DNA from: Dehalococcoidia bacterium
GTDB taxonomy: Bacteria > Chloroflexota > Dehalococcoidia > Lucifugimonadales > Lucifugimonadaceae
DNA length: 64,000 nt
Direction of reading: 5' to 3'
NCBI GenBank assembly: GCA_012959765.1
Contig: DUCO01000018.1
Coordinates: 15,142-79,141, forward strand
In this document: positions 8,242 through 17,452 of the stretch, piece after piece
Layout of the letters: each line of letters starts with the position of its first letter
Position numbering within the stretch: position 1 is the first letter of the stretch
Notes under the pieces: model-generated
What the model saw: the letters and a program-made list of their open reading frames with translations, nothing else
What the model was told of the DNA's origin: nothing
The model's database searches: none
Position numbers and translations under genes: made by a program

Positions 8242-9285
8242 ATGGCAGAGACGATGCGGGCCGCACTGGATGATGGAACTGGTCAGTACATAGTGCAGGA
8301 TGTGCCGATGCCTGAGATGTACGAGGGTGCGGCGATGATACGTCTTCACCAAACGGGTATCTGTGGTTCGGATTTGCACATGACCACGACTCGCACCGAG
8401 GCTCAGACGATGGCTTCGGGTCACGAGATCGCTGGCGAGATTCTCGAGTTGCCAAAGGGCGAGACGAATCTCAAGGTGGGTGATCGTGTTGCGATCGAGA
8501 TGATCGGTTCGGGACGTGCGTGCCTGAAATGCCACTTCTGCCGTTACGGCCAGTACAAGCACTGCATGGATCTTGCGCCTGACACGGGTGGTGGGTTTGC
8601 GGAGTACATGACTCGAAAGCCGGCGGGGCTGTTCAAGCTTCCCGATTCGATGGATTGGCTGGACGGTGCGCTGGTTGAGCCGATGGCGGTTAGTGTTCAC
8701 GGTCTTCGATATGGTCGAATGCAGCCGGATGATGTTGTTGGTGTTGTGGGTTCGGCAACGATTGGGCTTTCTGCTATTGGTGCGGCAAAGGCGTTCGGCG
8801 CACGGACTGTGATCGCTTCGGCGAGGCACCCGCATCAGGCCGAGGCTGCGAAGAGGATGGGTGCAGACGTGGTAGTTGGTTCGGAGCCGGGCGAGTTTGA
8901 GGCGGCGTGTATGGAGGCTTCGAACGGTATTGGGGCCGACTTTGTTGTGGAGTCGGTTGGTGGGCATCAGTCGGAGTCGTTCACTCAGGCGATTAAGGCG
9001 ACTCGGAATCAGGGGACGATGCTTTATCTGGGCGGGATGAAGATTCCGTTGGAAGTTGATCTGTTCGAGCCACTGATACGTGAGATTCGAATGCAGTCGG
9101 TCATTTGCTACGGGGTTATTGATGGGCGACACGACTACGAGGTTGCACTGGATCTTCTGGAGTCGGGCGAGATTCCTTATCGCGAGATTGTTACTCACCA
9201 GGTTGAGTTGGAGAACATTCAGGATGGTTTCGACGCTGCGTGGGACAAGACTTCGGGTTCGATCAAGGTGCACGTGAAGATTTAG
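8242..9285 (+). CDS. Zinc-dependent medium-chain alcohol / polyol dehydrogenase
   Basis: The 347-residue MDR enzyme carries catalytic zinc ligands Cys41 (GICGSD) and His61-Glu62 (GHEIAGE). Structural zinc cysteines are Cys94, Cys97, Cys100 and Cys108. A nucleotide-binding segment (VVGVVGSATIGLSAIGAAKAFGA) follows near residue 170; its glycines are slightly unlike the classic GxGxxG. Closest types are sorbitol, threonine or galactitol dehydrogenases, oxidising a secondary alcohol with NAD(P). The neighbouring DapA-type lyase and enolase-superfamily enzyme suggest a role in sugar or sugar-acid breakdown. Confidence 0.88.
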   Translation: MAETMRAALDDGTGQYIVQDVPMPEMYEGAAMIRLHQTGICGSDLHMTTTRTEAQTMASGHEIAGEILELPKGETNLKVGDRVAIEMIGSGRACLKCHFCRYGQYKHCMDLAPDTGGGFAEYMTRKPAGLFKLPDSMDWLDGALVEPMAVSVHGLRYGRMQPDDVVGVVGSATIGLSAIGAAKAFGARTVIASARHPHQAEAAKRMGADVVVGSEPGEFEAACMEASNGIGADFVVESVGGHQSESFTQAIKATRNQGTMLYLGGMKIPLEVDLFEPLIREIRMQSVICYGVIDGRHDYEVALDLLESGEIPYREIVTHQVELENIQDGFDAAWDKTSGSIKVHVKI

Positions 9286-9611
9286 CACGCGAGCGTGATT
9301 TTCTTTTTCGGGCGCGACGTAGTTGTATCTACATTTCAGCTCATGGCTTGCTGCGAGGTCCTGAATCAAGTTCAGGATCACGTGTACTCAATAGACCGGC
9401 GTACCGGTTTTCTTGTGGGATGATCGTCTCAACTCTTACCGAGTTGGACTCCACGGTGACCTTTTCTACAACCAGTCGGAGCAATTGTTGCTGATCAGCT
9501 CAGGTCTGATGAAGCGGCTGCGAAGCTTGCTTACGCCAGAGGGTTGTGGGAGCAGGCTGCCGAGGTTGCTGCGACCGAGGGTTAGTTAGCGACGACGTTC
9601 GACGGGTTACG
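9286..9611. other. Intergenic stretch with a type B palindrome and a coding-like scrap
   Basis: The palindrome CCTGAA-tcaag-TTCAGG lies at 9360-9376 and recurs in the window (19280-19293, 23874-23890). After it, bases about 9465-9585 read in one plus-strand frame as a short Ala/Glu-rich peptide ending in TAG (RSDEAAAKLAYARGLWEQAA within it). It has no start codon and a TGA close upstream. This may be the worn C-terminus of a lost gene. Nothing else is recognised. Confidence 0.4.
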
Positions 9612-9785
9612 CTATTGCCCGATTTCTTCGGTGGCGATTTCTTCCCAGATTTGGTCGACGTAGCGGTATGAGATGCCGCAGTAGCTGCAGATTTTGAATA
9701 TGAGCGTGGCGTTGGCGCTGACGTCGACCGGGTTGATTGAGAAGTCGTGACGGTTGTTGTCAGGGCCGGGTATGCATTCAGTCAT
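9612..9785 (-). CDS. Small CxxC protein, 57 residues
   Basis: ATG at 9785 overlaps the TGA of the upstream Nudix frame as ATGA, which favours translational coupling. The 57 residues contain one CxxC pair (KICSYCGISYRY, Cys33 and Cys36) plus Cys4, and end in an acidic helix (VDQIWEEIATEEIGQ). It could be half of a zinc ribbon. No family is recognised. The upstream Nudix gene is interrupted, so this gene may be a passive remnant of the same operon. Confidence 0.5.
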   Translation of the reverse strand: MTECIPGPDNNRHDFSINPVDVSANATLIFKICSYCGISYRYVDQIWEEIATEEIGQ

Positions 9786-10270
9786 TTTGGATTTAGTTTT
9801 CTGGCTGCGTGGCCGTTGTCTTCAAAGTACATAGTTTCGCCGGTGTTGATTGCTTTGGTAAGCACGTTTGCAATGTTCGGTATTACCGGTTCCTGAGATA
9901 ACGATTCGATTGGAATCCACTCTACTGCTACTTCGTTGGGGTCGGGTTCGTAGGGGAGTCGTGGCACGCTGCCCGGCTTGAGTGTGCATTCGGAGAATAG
10001 TTTCAGGTAGTGAGTTGAACCGTAGATGTAGTCGACCTCTTGGGGTTCGGATTCGGCTATGACCAGTAGGCGGCCAACTTCTACATCGGCGTCGGTTTCT
10101 TCTTTCACTTAACGTGCGGCTGTTTGACGCAGGGTTTCGCCTTCTTGATGTCCTCCGACGGGGTAGTTGTAGTGCGGACCGTTCTCGTCATCGAACTTAA
10201 CGAGTAGGACGTTGCCGTTTTGAATGATTATTCCGGCAGCGCCTACTCGTATTGCTCGCTTGCTGGCCAC
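9782..10270 (-). pseudogene. Nudix hydrolase interrupted by TAA at the catalytic glutamate
   Basis: GTG at 10270 overlaps the TAG of the enolase-superfamily gene (TAGTG). The frame runs 162 codons to TGA at 9782-9784, apart from one in-frame TAA at 10109-10111 (codon 54). Around it the Nudix box is otherwise complete: GGHQEGETLRQTAAR, stop, VKEET. The stop sits exactly where GxxxxxExxxxxxxREUxEE requires the first metal-binding Glu, so GAA to TAA is the simplest event. The second half alone (GTG 10108) lacks the start of the box and would be inactive. Intact Nudix enzymes hydrolyse nucleoside diphosphate derivatives. Confidence 0.75.
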
Positions 10271-11445
10271 TAATCTCGGTAGCCTTCGAGGGCGTTGGCT
10301 CGCATGTAGTCGCGGTCGAGTTCGATGCCGAGTCCGGGTCGATCTGAGAGGTAGATTTTGTCGCCTCTAATATCGAGCGGGGCATCCGTGAATACGTCGT
10401 AGGCGTTTAGTTTTGCCCGTGAAGTTTCGACTCGATAGTGGTTCGGGACTGATGCCATCGCGTGCGCTCCGGCGAGGACGTTGATGGGGCCGCTGGCGTC
10501 GTGAGGCGAGATGGGCACGTAGTACGCTTCGGCCATTGTTGCCATTTTCTTTATTTCAGAGATGCCGCCGGTCCATGTGACGTCGGGCATGACGAAGTCG
10601 GCAAGTTCTTGTTCGAGGATCGGGAGCAGTTCCCAACGGGTGTGGATTCGTTCGCCTACGCAGATCGGGACGTTGACGTTGTCTCGGACCTGCTTGAGGG
10701 CGTGAATGCTTTCGACCGGGACTGGCTCTTCAAACCAGAAGATGTCGTAAGGCTCGAGAGTGCGCGCCAGCCTGATGGCTGTTGGGGCATCGAACCTGCC
10801 GTGGCAGTCGATGAGGATTTCGATGTCGGGACCAACAGCTTCCCGCATGGCAGCAATTCGGTCGGCACCAAGGTTTTCAGCTTCTGCGCTCAGTTTGCCG
10901 GTCAGGTAGCCATTTTTTTCTTCCTCGTGGTGCGGGTGCCAGGGGTCGGTTTTCATAGATTTTTGGCCGGTTTCCACGATGGCTTTGGCGTGTTGTGCCA
11001 TGTCTTCTACCGACGAGCCGTCGTTCGGGTGGCAGTAGATCGGGATACCGTCTCGTACGGGGCCGCCAAAGAGTTCAGATACGGGGAGACCGAGTACTTT
11101 GCCTCGGATGTCCCAGAGTGCGATGTCGATGCCGCTGATGATGTTGGTTGTTGCGCCACGGGATCCCATGTAGGTGAAAGCTCGGAATATCTTGTTCCAG
11201 ATCATTTCGATGAGGCGTGGGTCATCGCCTTCGATAAGTTTGCTGACGTGTTTGAGTGAGGCGCACACGGAGCGATTTGAAACGTAAGACGTTCCGGTGA
11301 TTTCGCCCCAGCCGGTGATGCCTTCGTCGGTGTTTACTTCGACGAATACGTATTCACGATCTTTGCGGATTTGGTTGTCGTTGGCGGTGTCGAGGTAGGG
11401 AGCCGGTGCTGATATTAGCCACGGGATAACTTTTGTGATCTTCAA
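10270..11445 (-). CDS. Enolase-superfamily dehydratase (mandelate racemase / galactonate dehydratase-like)
   Basis: The 391-residue protein has the N-terminal capping domain and C-terminal barrel of the superfamily (COG4948 type). Metal ligands are Asp213 (LIDCHGRF), Glu239 (WFEEP) and Glu265 (CVGERIHT). His315 in SPHDASGP is the likely general acid or base, with His215 beside the first ligand as in mannonate/galactonate dehydratases. Such enzymes remove a proton alpha to a carboxylate and usually dehydrate aldonic acids to 2-keto-3-deoxy acids. The downstream Nudix and CxxC genes overlap it. A tRNA-Glu with terminator lies upstream on the same strand. Confidence 0.88.
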   Translation of the reverse strand: MKITKVIPWLISAPAPYLDTANDNQIRKDREYVFVEVNTDEGITGWGEITGTSYVSNRSVCASLKHVSKLIEGDDPRLIEMIWNKIFRAFTYMGSRGATTNIISGIDIALWDIRGKVLGLPVSELFGGPVRDGIPIYCHPNDGSSVEDMAQHAKAIVETGQKSMKTDPWHPHHEEEKNGYLTGKLSAEAENLGADRIAAMREAVGPDIEILIDCHGRFDAPTAIRLARTLEPYDIFWFEEPVPVESIHALKQVRDNVNVPICVGERIHTRWELLPILEQELADFVMPDVTWTGGISEIKKMATMAEAYYVPISPHDASGPINVLAGAHAMASVPNHYRVETSRAKLNAYDVFTDAPLDIRGDKIYLSDRPGLGIELDRDYMRANALEGYRD

Positions 11446-11535
11446 TGTGCGGTCTCCGGGGACGTGATGCGAAGTTTTGGTGTGCTAGTCGGCATCGTAT
11501 GACTGAAATCGCGTAATGTCGAGAAATTTAGGCAC

Positions 11536-11569
11536 AAAAAAAGACCCCGAATCAGTTCGGGGTCTTTTT
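11536..11569 (-). terminator. Rho-independent terminator after tRNA-Glu
   Basis: A 14-bp perfect inverted repeat (AAAAAGACCCCGAA / TTCGGGGTCTTTTT) with loop TCAG is flanked by A and T runs, so it can work on both strands. It follows the tRNA-Glu gene directly on the minus strand and separates it from the enolase-superfamily gene. Confidence 0.9.
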
Positions 11570-11580
11570 AGGTTGCGAGT

Positions 11581-11655
11581 TGGTAGCTCCAGGGGGAATC
11601 GAACCCCCGTCTCGGCCTTGAAAGGGCCGCGTCCTAACCGCTGGACGATGGAGCC
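11581..11655 (-). tRNA. tRNA-Glu(TTC)
   Basis: A complete cloverleaf reads on the minus strand. The acceptor stem is GGCTCCA with TGGAGCT, with one G-T pair. The anticodon loop CTTTCAA sits between GGCCC-like arms and gives anticodon TTC. The T arm is GGGGG-TTCGATT-CCCCC, and CCA is encoded at 11583-11581. A strong terminator follows 12 bases on. It is intact, unlike the Leu and Pro remnants near 2.1-2.3 kb. Confidence 0.95.
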
Positions 11656-11921
11656 ATGCTTTGTAACTTGGCTGCCTCTCGGCGCCAGTTGTTTTTAGCA
11701 CTAAATATCAGCATACCGCAGAGTGGGCGAAACGGCGATTTGCGGAGACTACCAATTTTGGGTGGATGGCTTGAGAAGAATAAGTGATTGAATGCAGAAT
11801 CTACCGGCGGTACATGGAGCACTAGTGAGTTGGAGCCTGCTATATATTCGACCTGCACAAAAATTGCACAACTGCAATTTTCGAAATAGATCACCAGGCA
11901 GTCCAGCATCGGTAATCAGGT

Positions 11922-12956
11922 TTGAAACTTTCCATCCTTGACCAATCCCCAATAAGCGTCGGCAAAATGGCTCACGAAGCCGTTGAGGCGACGCTTGATC
12001 TCGCAGAATCGGCCGATAGATGGGGCTACACCCGCTACTGGCTGGCCGAGCACCATAGTTCCGGAACACTTGCAGATGCGAGTCCGGAAATCCTGCTGGC
12101 AGCGATGAGTTCGCGAACGAAAAATATTCGGATCGGTTCGGGGGGTGTGATGCTCTCGCACTACAGTCCATTCAAGGTGGCTGAGGTGTTTCGGATGCTT
12201 GAGGCATTGGCACCCGGGCGAGTGGATATGGGTCTCGGGCGAGCACCGGGTTCCGATCAGATGGCTAGTTATGCGCTGCAGGCGGGTCCAAACTCATTTC
12301 CAATTGAGAAGTACCCGCAGCAGGTGTTTGACGTGATGCGCTACCTCAGCGAATCGTTCCCTGATGATCATCCATTCAGCAAGCTTCGGGCAATGCCAGC
12401 CGCTCCAAACTGGGCGTTTCCATGGCTGCTGAGTTCGTCGATGGGCAGCGCAAGTATTGCGGCGAAACTTGGCTTGCCGCTTTCGTTTGCTCACTTCATC
12501 GCCCAAGAGGGCGGACCGGAGTGTGTGAGGTGGTATCGCGATAATTTCGAATCTTCAGAATGGTTCGACAAGCCGCGAGTTAATATCGGTATTTCCGCCA
12601 TGACAGCGGATACTGCGGAACGCGCACACGACCTCGCAACGTGTCGCCACGTCATGCGGTTGATGCGCAATAAGGGCCAAGAAATGAAGGGCGTGCCGTC
12701 TGTTGATGACATCAAGGCGATGGACTTCAACGAGGACGATCAGAAGTTCATTGATCAGCAGCGCGCGAAGTCGATCGAGGGCGATCCGGAGACAGTGAAG
12801 GCGAAGATCAAAGGTCTTGCCGAGCAGTATGAAACGGATGAAGTGATCGTGCTGACGATTACTCATGATTACGCCGAACGCCAACGCTCTTACGAGCTAC
12901 TGGCCGAGGCGTTCGAACTGAACGGCGAAGGTCGCACGGAGAGTACTGGCAGCTAA
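11922..12956 (+). CDS. Luciferase-like (LLM class) flavin-dependent monooxygenase
   Basis: The 344-residue protein starts at TTG 11922 (MKLSILDQSPIS), where family members begin. The bacterial-luciferase barrel shows AEHH (about residue 44), GSGGVMLSHYSPFKVAE and LAPGRVDMGLGRAPG motifs of the MsnO8/YhbW subgroup. These enzymes use reduced flavin and oxygen to oxidise organic substrates such as alkanesulfonates, nitrilotriacetate-like chelators or aldehydes; the substrate cannot be read here. Marine Chloroflexota are known to carry many such genes. It is followed by an HpcH-type aldolase on the same strand, 113 bases away. Confidence 0.85.
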   Translation: MKLSILDQSPISVGKMAHEAVEATLDLAESADRWGYTRYWLAEHHSSGTLADASPEILLAAMSSRTKNIRIGSGGVMLSHYSPFKVAEVFRMLEALAPGRVDMGLGRAPGSDQMASYALQAGPNSFPIEKYPQQVFDVMRYLSESFPDDHPFSKLRAMPAAPNWAFPWLLSSSMGSASIAAKLGLPLSFAHFIAQEGGPECVRWYRDNFESSEWFDKPRVNIGISAMTADTAERAHDLATCRHVMRLMRNKGQEMKGVPSVDDIKAMDFNEDDQKFIDQQRAKSIEGDPETVKAKIKGLAEQYETDEVIVLTITHDYAERQRSYELLAEAFELNGEGRTESTGS

Positions 12957-13069
12957 GTGAAGCGCCATGGACCGGATCGAGTAGCGTGGTGTGGGGTCGG
13001 CAAAGGAATGTATGTCGGAGTAGCCTGTTGTCGTCTTTTTGAGACAAGTATTTATTGGAGTTGTGTCGC

Positions 13070-13819
13070 ATGGCAGAGTTGAGAGTTAATCGGGCTAAAG
13101 AAAAACTTGCGAATGGAGAGGTCGTCACCTGTCTTGCAGGAATCGACAATCCGTATCTGGTGGATTTCGTCGGGCAGATGGGGATCGATGCCGTCTGGTT
13201 CGAAGCCGAGCACGGGCCGGTAAGTTTCGACGATGTGGGTAATCTGTCGCGAGCCGCCGATTTATGGGGCATGACTTCTATAGTGCGAGTGGGTAGCACC
13301 GACTACAGCACTATTTATCGAACGCTAGATATGGGTGCAATGGGTATTGTCGTTCCACATGTCGACACTGTTGAAGATGCTCGTGCGGTAGTCGATGCGA
13401 CTAAGTACGCTCCGATTGGACGTAGAGGTATGTTCAAACCTCGACAGGCGTTCGGAGTCGAGGACTACTTATCGAAAGCCAACAACCAATCGATGACGAT
13501 TGTGTTGATCGAAGACATCAAATCGGTAAATAATCTAGATGAAATTCTCGCCGTCGATCACATTGATGTTTACCACGTGGCTCCGAGCGATCTTGCGCAG
13601 TCTATGGGGCACATTGGCGATGACGAGCATCCGGAAGTTCAGCGAGTTATCGATGAATCAATCGCAAAGATACTTGCCGCCGGTAAGACTGCCGGAACCA
13701 CTGTTTCGAACGAGAATGTTGGGAAGTTCCGGGATCAAGGCGTTACGTTTTTCTACACGGCCTTGAATGGGTGGATCGTCTCGGGTGGCAACGAGTTTCA
13801 GCAGGCTCTTCGCGAGTAG
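13070..13819 (+). CDS. HpcH/HpaI family aldolase (class II pyruvate aldolase)
   Basis: The start is placed at ATG 13070 (MAELRVNRAKEKL, 249 residues); a TTG at 13055 would add five residues. GFxxVWFExEHG-type (AVWFEAEHGPV), VPHVDTVEDARAVV, GRRGMF and the APSDLAQSMGHIG segments are the metal- and pyruvate-binding motifs of HpcH/HpaI aldolases. These split 4-hydroxy-2-keto acids into pyruvate and an aldehyde. Such a reaction would follow the enolase-type dehydratases encoded nearby. It converges with the nth gene, 16 bases away. Confidence 0.88.
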   Translation: MAELRVNRAKEKLANGEVVTCLAGIDNPYLVDFVGQMGIDAVWFEAEHGPVSFDDVGNLSRAADLWGMTSIVRVGSTDYSTIYRTLDMGAMGIVVPHVDTVEDARAVVDATKYAPIGRRGMFKPRQAFGVEDYLSKANNQSMTIVLIEDIKSVNNLDEILAVDHIDVYHVAPSDLAQSMGHIGDDEHPEVQRVIDESIAKILAAGKTAGTTVSNENVGKFRDQGVTFFYTALNGWIVSGGNEFQQALRE

Positions 13820-13835
13820 CTGATTGCCGATAGGT

Positions 13836-14537
13836 TTAGCCTTGCTTCGCAGAGCTGGCGGGACAGACCTCGGCGAGTGGGCAGCGGGGGCACTGGGCGA
13901 TTCGAGCTTTGCAGATTTGGCGTCCGTGGGTGATGAGGAGGACGTGCATGTCGTATCGGTCATCTTCGGGGATCATGTCTTCCATGATCGGGTGCGCTTG
14001 ATCGGCGGTGGTTTTTTCGGCGATTAGACCAAGTCGCTTCGATACGCGGTGGATGTGTGTGTCGACCGGGAATGCTGGCATTTTTAGCGAGAACGCCATG
14101 ACAACAGCGGCTGTTTTGGGTCCGACTCCGGGGAGTGATGTGAACCACTCGCGTGTTTCTTCGAGCGGTCGTGCGGCAAGGAACTCGAGATCGAAGTGGC
14201 CGATTCGTTTGAGGATTTCGACGAGGATTTTCTGTATGCGAACGGACTTTTGATTCGATAGACCACCGTGTTTGATGGCGTCGGCAATTTTTTGCGTTTC
14301 AGCCTCGATCACCTGCCCCCAAGTTGGTAGAACTTTTCGAAGCGAATCGTAGGCGCGCTCGGCGTTCAGGTCGGATGTGTTCTGCGTTAGGACGGTGAAG
14401 ATAAGCTCGTCGATCGCAATCATTCGAGGTCGCCACTCGATCGGTCCATAGATCGAATTCAGATGTTCTTTTACAAGAGCGACGGGCAACGCTGGCTTGC
14501 GCTTGGCGGTGGCTTTTTTGGGGACCCGTGCTGGCAT
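13836..14537 (-). CDS. nth: Endonuclease III (HhH-GPD DNA glycosylase / AP lyase)
   Basis: The 233-residue protein has the helix-hairpin-helix LPGVGPKTAAVV with catalytic Lys141, and Asp159 in PVDTHIHRVSKRLG. A C-terminal iron-sulfur loop Cys209-x6-Cys216-x2-Cys219-x5-Cys225 completes the pattern of Nth. It excises oxidised pyrimidines and cleaves the abasic site in base excision repair. The short basic N-terminal extension (PKKATAKRKP) is common. It is the last gene of the minus-strand run lipA-rsmI-metG-prenyl synthase-nth, seven bases after the prenyl synthase stop. Confidence 0.93.
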   Translation of the reverse strand: MPARVPKKATAKRKPALPVALVKEHLNSIYGPIEWRPRMIAIDELIFTVLTQNTSDLNAERAYDSLRKVLPTWGQVIEAETQKIADAIKHGGLSNQKSVRIQKILVEILKRIGHFDLEFLAARPLEETREWFTSLPGVGPKTAAVVMAFSLKMPAFPVDTHIHRVSKRLGLIAEKTTADQAHPIMEDMIPEDDRYDMHVLLITHGRQICKARIAQCPRCPLAEVCPASSAKQG

Positions 14538-14544
14538 GGACTGC

Positions 14545-15555
14545 CTAGTAGTTGCGGGTTTGGACGTATTCGGCGAGCGAGAGCAGAGAGTCGAGCGACT
14601 CGGAGGGCGGGATTCCGTCGAGCGATTGAACTGCGGAGTCGATGTAACCAGCGGCTACTGCGTGGGTTTTTTCTAACGCTCCGCTTTGCTTGATGGCTTC
14701 GACAGCAGCCGGCAGCAGATCGGCACGGGCTTCTTCGCTGGCGCTGAATAGAGCGTCGATCTCTTCATCTGCACCGTTTTCGGCGGCAATGATTGCGGGG
14801 AGTGTGATGATTCCTTCGACAAGATCATGGGCAGATGGCTTGCCAAGCTCTTCACTGGTCGCTCGGTAGTCGAGCAGGTCATCGTAGACCTGGTATGCCA
14901 TGCCGATGCTGTAGCCGTAGTCACGGACGTTCTTGACCGCATCGTCATCGCCACCGCCCAGGACAGCCCCGCTTTCGGCGGCTGTGCAGAACAGAGAGGC
15001 GGTTTTATCGTAGATACGCTGGTTGTAGTCCTTAAGCGAAACTCCGGGCTGCCAGGCCGTGTAGATTTCGTTTAGTTCGCCACGGGCAAGTTCGGTGATC
15101 GTTTCGGCGAAACGTCTTACGAGTCGGACATTGTTGGTGTCGCATACGTACATAGCGGAGGTTGCGAATACGAAGTCGCCAATAAGCACCGCAACGTTTC
15201 GACCCCATAGTTTGCTGGCGGTCTGGTGGCCGCGTCGGGTGTCGGCGTGATCGACGGTGTCGTCGTGAACCAGTGTTGCGATGTGGAGCAGTTCAACGGC
15301 GGTCGCCATTTTGATTGGCATCTTGCTGTCGTCTTGACCCCAGAGTTGAGAAGTGAGAAGAGTGAGGGCGGGTCGGACTAGTTTTCCGGGAGTGGCAAGA
15401 ACGTGCCCGAGTTGAGCATCGAGATCTTGCGCCTGTTCGGGCGCGTTCTGGGGTGCCTTGTCGGCGATGGTCGCAATTTCGGCAATCACAGATTGCAGGT
15501 CTTTTTTGACCGGCTCGTAAATGCTTTTCTGTGTGATGGCTTCAACCATGGGCAT
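14545..15555 (-). CDS. Long-chain (E)-polyprenyl diphosphate synthase
   Basis: The 336-residue all-helical enzyme has both aspartate-rich motifs: HDDTVDHADTRRG (first DDxxD region, about residue 92) and YDDLLDY (second, about residue 222). LVRPALTLL, close to the KLLRP substrate-binding motif, is at the N-terminal side. It makes the side chain of menaquinone or ubiquinone from isopentenyl diphosphate; chain length cannot be told. It lies 45 bases after metG and seven before nth on the same strand. Confidence 0.9.
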   Translation of the reverse strand: MPMVEAITQKSIYEPVKKDLQSVIAEIATIADKAPQNAPEQAQDLDAQLGHVLATPGKLVRPALTLLTSQLWGQDDSKMPIKMATAVELLHIATLVHDDTVDHADTRRGHQTASKLWGRNVAVLIGDFVFATSAMYVCDTNNVRLVRRFAETITELARGELNEIYTAWQPGVSLKDYNQRIYDKTASLFCTAAESGAVLGGGDDDAVKNVRDYGYSIGMAYQVYDDLLDYRATSEELGKPSAHDLVEGIITLPAIIAAENGADEEIDALFSASEEARADLLPAAVEAIKQSGALEKTHAVAAGYIDSAVQSLDGIPPSESLDSLLSLAEYVQTRNY

Positions 15556-15600
15556 GTGCGTTTGCGTTTGCGTTCGTGCGGGCTTTAAATTTCGTTCTAG

Positions 15601-17268
15601 CTATTTGGCGCCGAGGCGGTTGTTTTCTTCTTCGATAATCGAATCATCGAGTTTACGGAACAATGGTGCTGGCTTTTCGATTGGTGCGCCGGGAACGATG
15701 TCTCGCCGGGCCCATCCATCGGAAAGTGTATCGCTGTCGCTGAACAGCATACTGTGTATTTTGTCGGCGGAAGTCGGCAGGTAGGGGTAGAAAACGGTGC
15801 GGAGGGTCGCAATGATGTTTAGTCCGACCCATAGCGCAGTACCGGCTGATTCTTTGTCGACCTTAACGACTTTCCACGGCTCTTTCGCATCGACGTACTG
15901 GTTGCCGTGACGGGCGAGTCGCATTGCTGCGCGGAGACCGTCTCGGAAGTGTCGGGCGTCGATGGCATTCGATACTTCTTCGAGTGCGGTGTCGCAGGCC
16001 GCGAGTGCTGCTTTATCGTCGTCATCCAGTTCACCGGGAGTTGGTACTGCGTTGTCGAAGTTGCGGGTTGTGATCGTAAGGACGCGGTGTACGAAGTTGC
16101 CGAACGTGGCTACGAGTTCGTTGTTGTTGGCCGCGTGGAAACCTTCCCATGTGAACTCTGAATCGGACGTTTCAGGCATGATCGATGAAAGGCAGTAGCG
16201 GAGTGGGTCGGCTTCGTACCGAGTCAGGAAGTCGGGCACCCATACAGCGTTGCCGGTGCTTTTCGAAAAGTCGGCTCCGCCGAAAGTAAGGTACTCGTTT
16301 GCTACGACGTCGGTTGGCAGATTTAGATCGCCGCTTCCGAGCAGGACCGATGGCAGCATGATCGTGTGGAACGAGACGTTGTCTTTGCCCTGGAAGTAGT
16401 AGGACTCGCCATCGGAGTCGACCCACCACTTTTTCCAAGCGTCAGGCGTGCCCTGTTGTTCTGCCCACGCTCGGGTCGCAGATAGGTAGCCGATGACGGC
16501 TTCAAACCAAACATAGATTCGTTTGGATTCCCAGCCTTCGAGCGGAACCGGAACGCCCCAGTCGATATCACGCGTGATGGCTCGTTCGTGTAGGCCTTCA
16601 CGAAGCATGCCGAGGGTTTGGTTGCGGACGTTGGCTCGCCAATCGTCCTTACCGGTAACCCACTCTTCGAGCCGCTCTTGAAAATCGCCCAGCTTGAGCA
16701 TGTAGTGGGTCGTGTCTTTGAAGATCGGTGTTGAACCGTCGCGTTTGCTTCGAATATCGATTAGATCGATGGGGTCGAGTGTTCGACTGCAGTTATCGCA
16801 CTGGTCACCTCGCGCGGATTCGTGTCCGCAGTGTGGGCACGTTCCTTCTACGAAACGGTCGGAGAGGAATCGCTGTTCCGTTTCCGAAAAGGGCATCGAT
16901 TGGGTCCCTTCAACCAGATGCCCGTTTTCGATCAGTTTGGTGAACAGCTCTTGGGCGACTGCGATGTGGCGATCAGTATGAGTGTGTGTGTACAGATCGT
17001 AAGAGAAGGACATGTCGGCGAGCGCCTTACTCCAGATTTCGTGATAGCGAGTTGCGACCACTTCGGGAGATACGCCTTCTTCGGCAGCCTTGAGCGCCGT
17101 GGGGGTGCCGTGCATGTCGGAACCGGAGACCATTACCACTTCGTTGCCGATAATCCGGTGGAACCGGGCAAAAATATCGGCAGGAACCACCATGCCTGCG
17201 ATGTGACCGAGATGAGGTTCGCCGTTTACGTACGGCCATGCGACGGCGACTAGGATTTTGCGGGGCAA
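15601..17268 (-). CDS. metG: Methionyl-tRNA synthetase
   Basis: The 555-residue class I synthetase has the HIGH signature as HLGH (about residue 19). A zinc knuckle CPHCGHESARGDQCDNC lies near residues 143-159. The KMSKS loop reads DFSKS in GGADFSKSTGN, with Asp where the first Lys is usual. The anticodon-binding helical domain follows; the C-terminal EMAP-like tRNA-binding domain of longer forms is absent. It charges tRNA-Met. It sits after rsmI (184-base gap) in the housekeeping block. Confidence 0.95.
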   Translation of the reverse strand: MPRKILVAVAWPYVNGEPHLGHIAGMVVPADIFARFHRIIGNEVVMVSGSDMHGTPTALKAAEEGVSPEVVATRYHEIWSKALADMSFSYDLYTHTHTDRHIAVAQELFTKLIENGHLVEGTQSMPFSETEQRFLSDRFVEGTCPHCGHESARGDQCDNCSRTLDPIDLIDIRSKRDGSTPIFKDTTHYMLKLGDFQERLEEWVTGKDDWRANVRNQTLGMLREGLHERAITRDIDWGVPVPLEGWESKRIYVWFEAVIGYLSATRAWAEQQGTPDAWKKWWVDSDGESYYFQGKDNVSFHTIMLPSVLLGSGDLNLPTDVVANEYLTFGGADFSKSTGNAVWVPDFLTRYEADPLRYCLSSIMPETSDSEFTWEGFHAANNNELVATFGNFVHRVLTITTRNFDNAVPTPGELDDDDKAALAACDTALEEVSNAIDARHFRDGLRAAMRLARHGNQYVDAKEPWKVVKVDKESAGTALWVGLNIIATLRTVFYPYLPTSADKIHSMLFSDSDTLSDGWARRDIVPGAPIEKPAPLFRKLDDSIIEEENNRLGAK

Positions 17269-17452
17269 ATGAGGTTTCCGGTTTGCTGTTTTGTTGCTGG
17301 CTGGATGATGTCGGCAGGCAATTACTGTTTGTGCCGATATCGAGATTGACTAGAGATTCATTATAGCGAGGGCGTTACTGGATTCAGCCCTTACTTTTGG
17401 TGATTAGATCGTGTCGATTTTTGTGATTGATACGTGAGGGCGATGGTCGTGG

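Noticed and set aside
8111-8455. N-terminal extension of the DapA-family gene
   Set aside because: Pro/Ser/His-rich, unlike any family member, and overlapping the divergent dehydrogenase start; ATG 8110 fits the family.
8107-9381. Minus-strand open frame of 424 residues
   Set aside because: Antisense to a clear zinc alcohol dehydrogenase; Arg/His/Leu-rich composition typical of a shadow frame.
10462-11259. Plus-strand open frame of 265 residues
   Set aside because: Antisense shadow of the enolase-superfamily gene; Asp/Val/Phe/Gly-rich without motifs.
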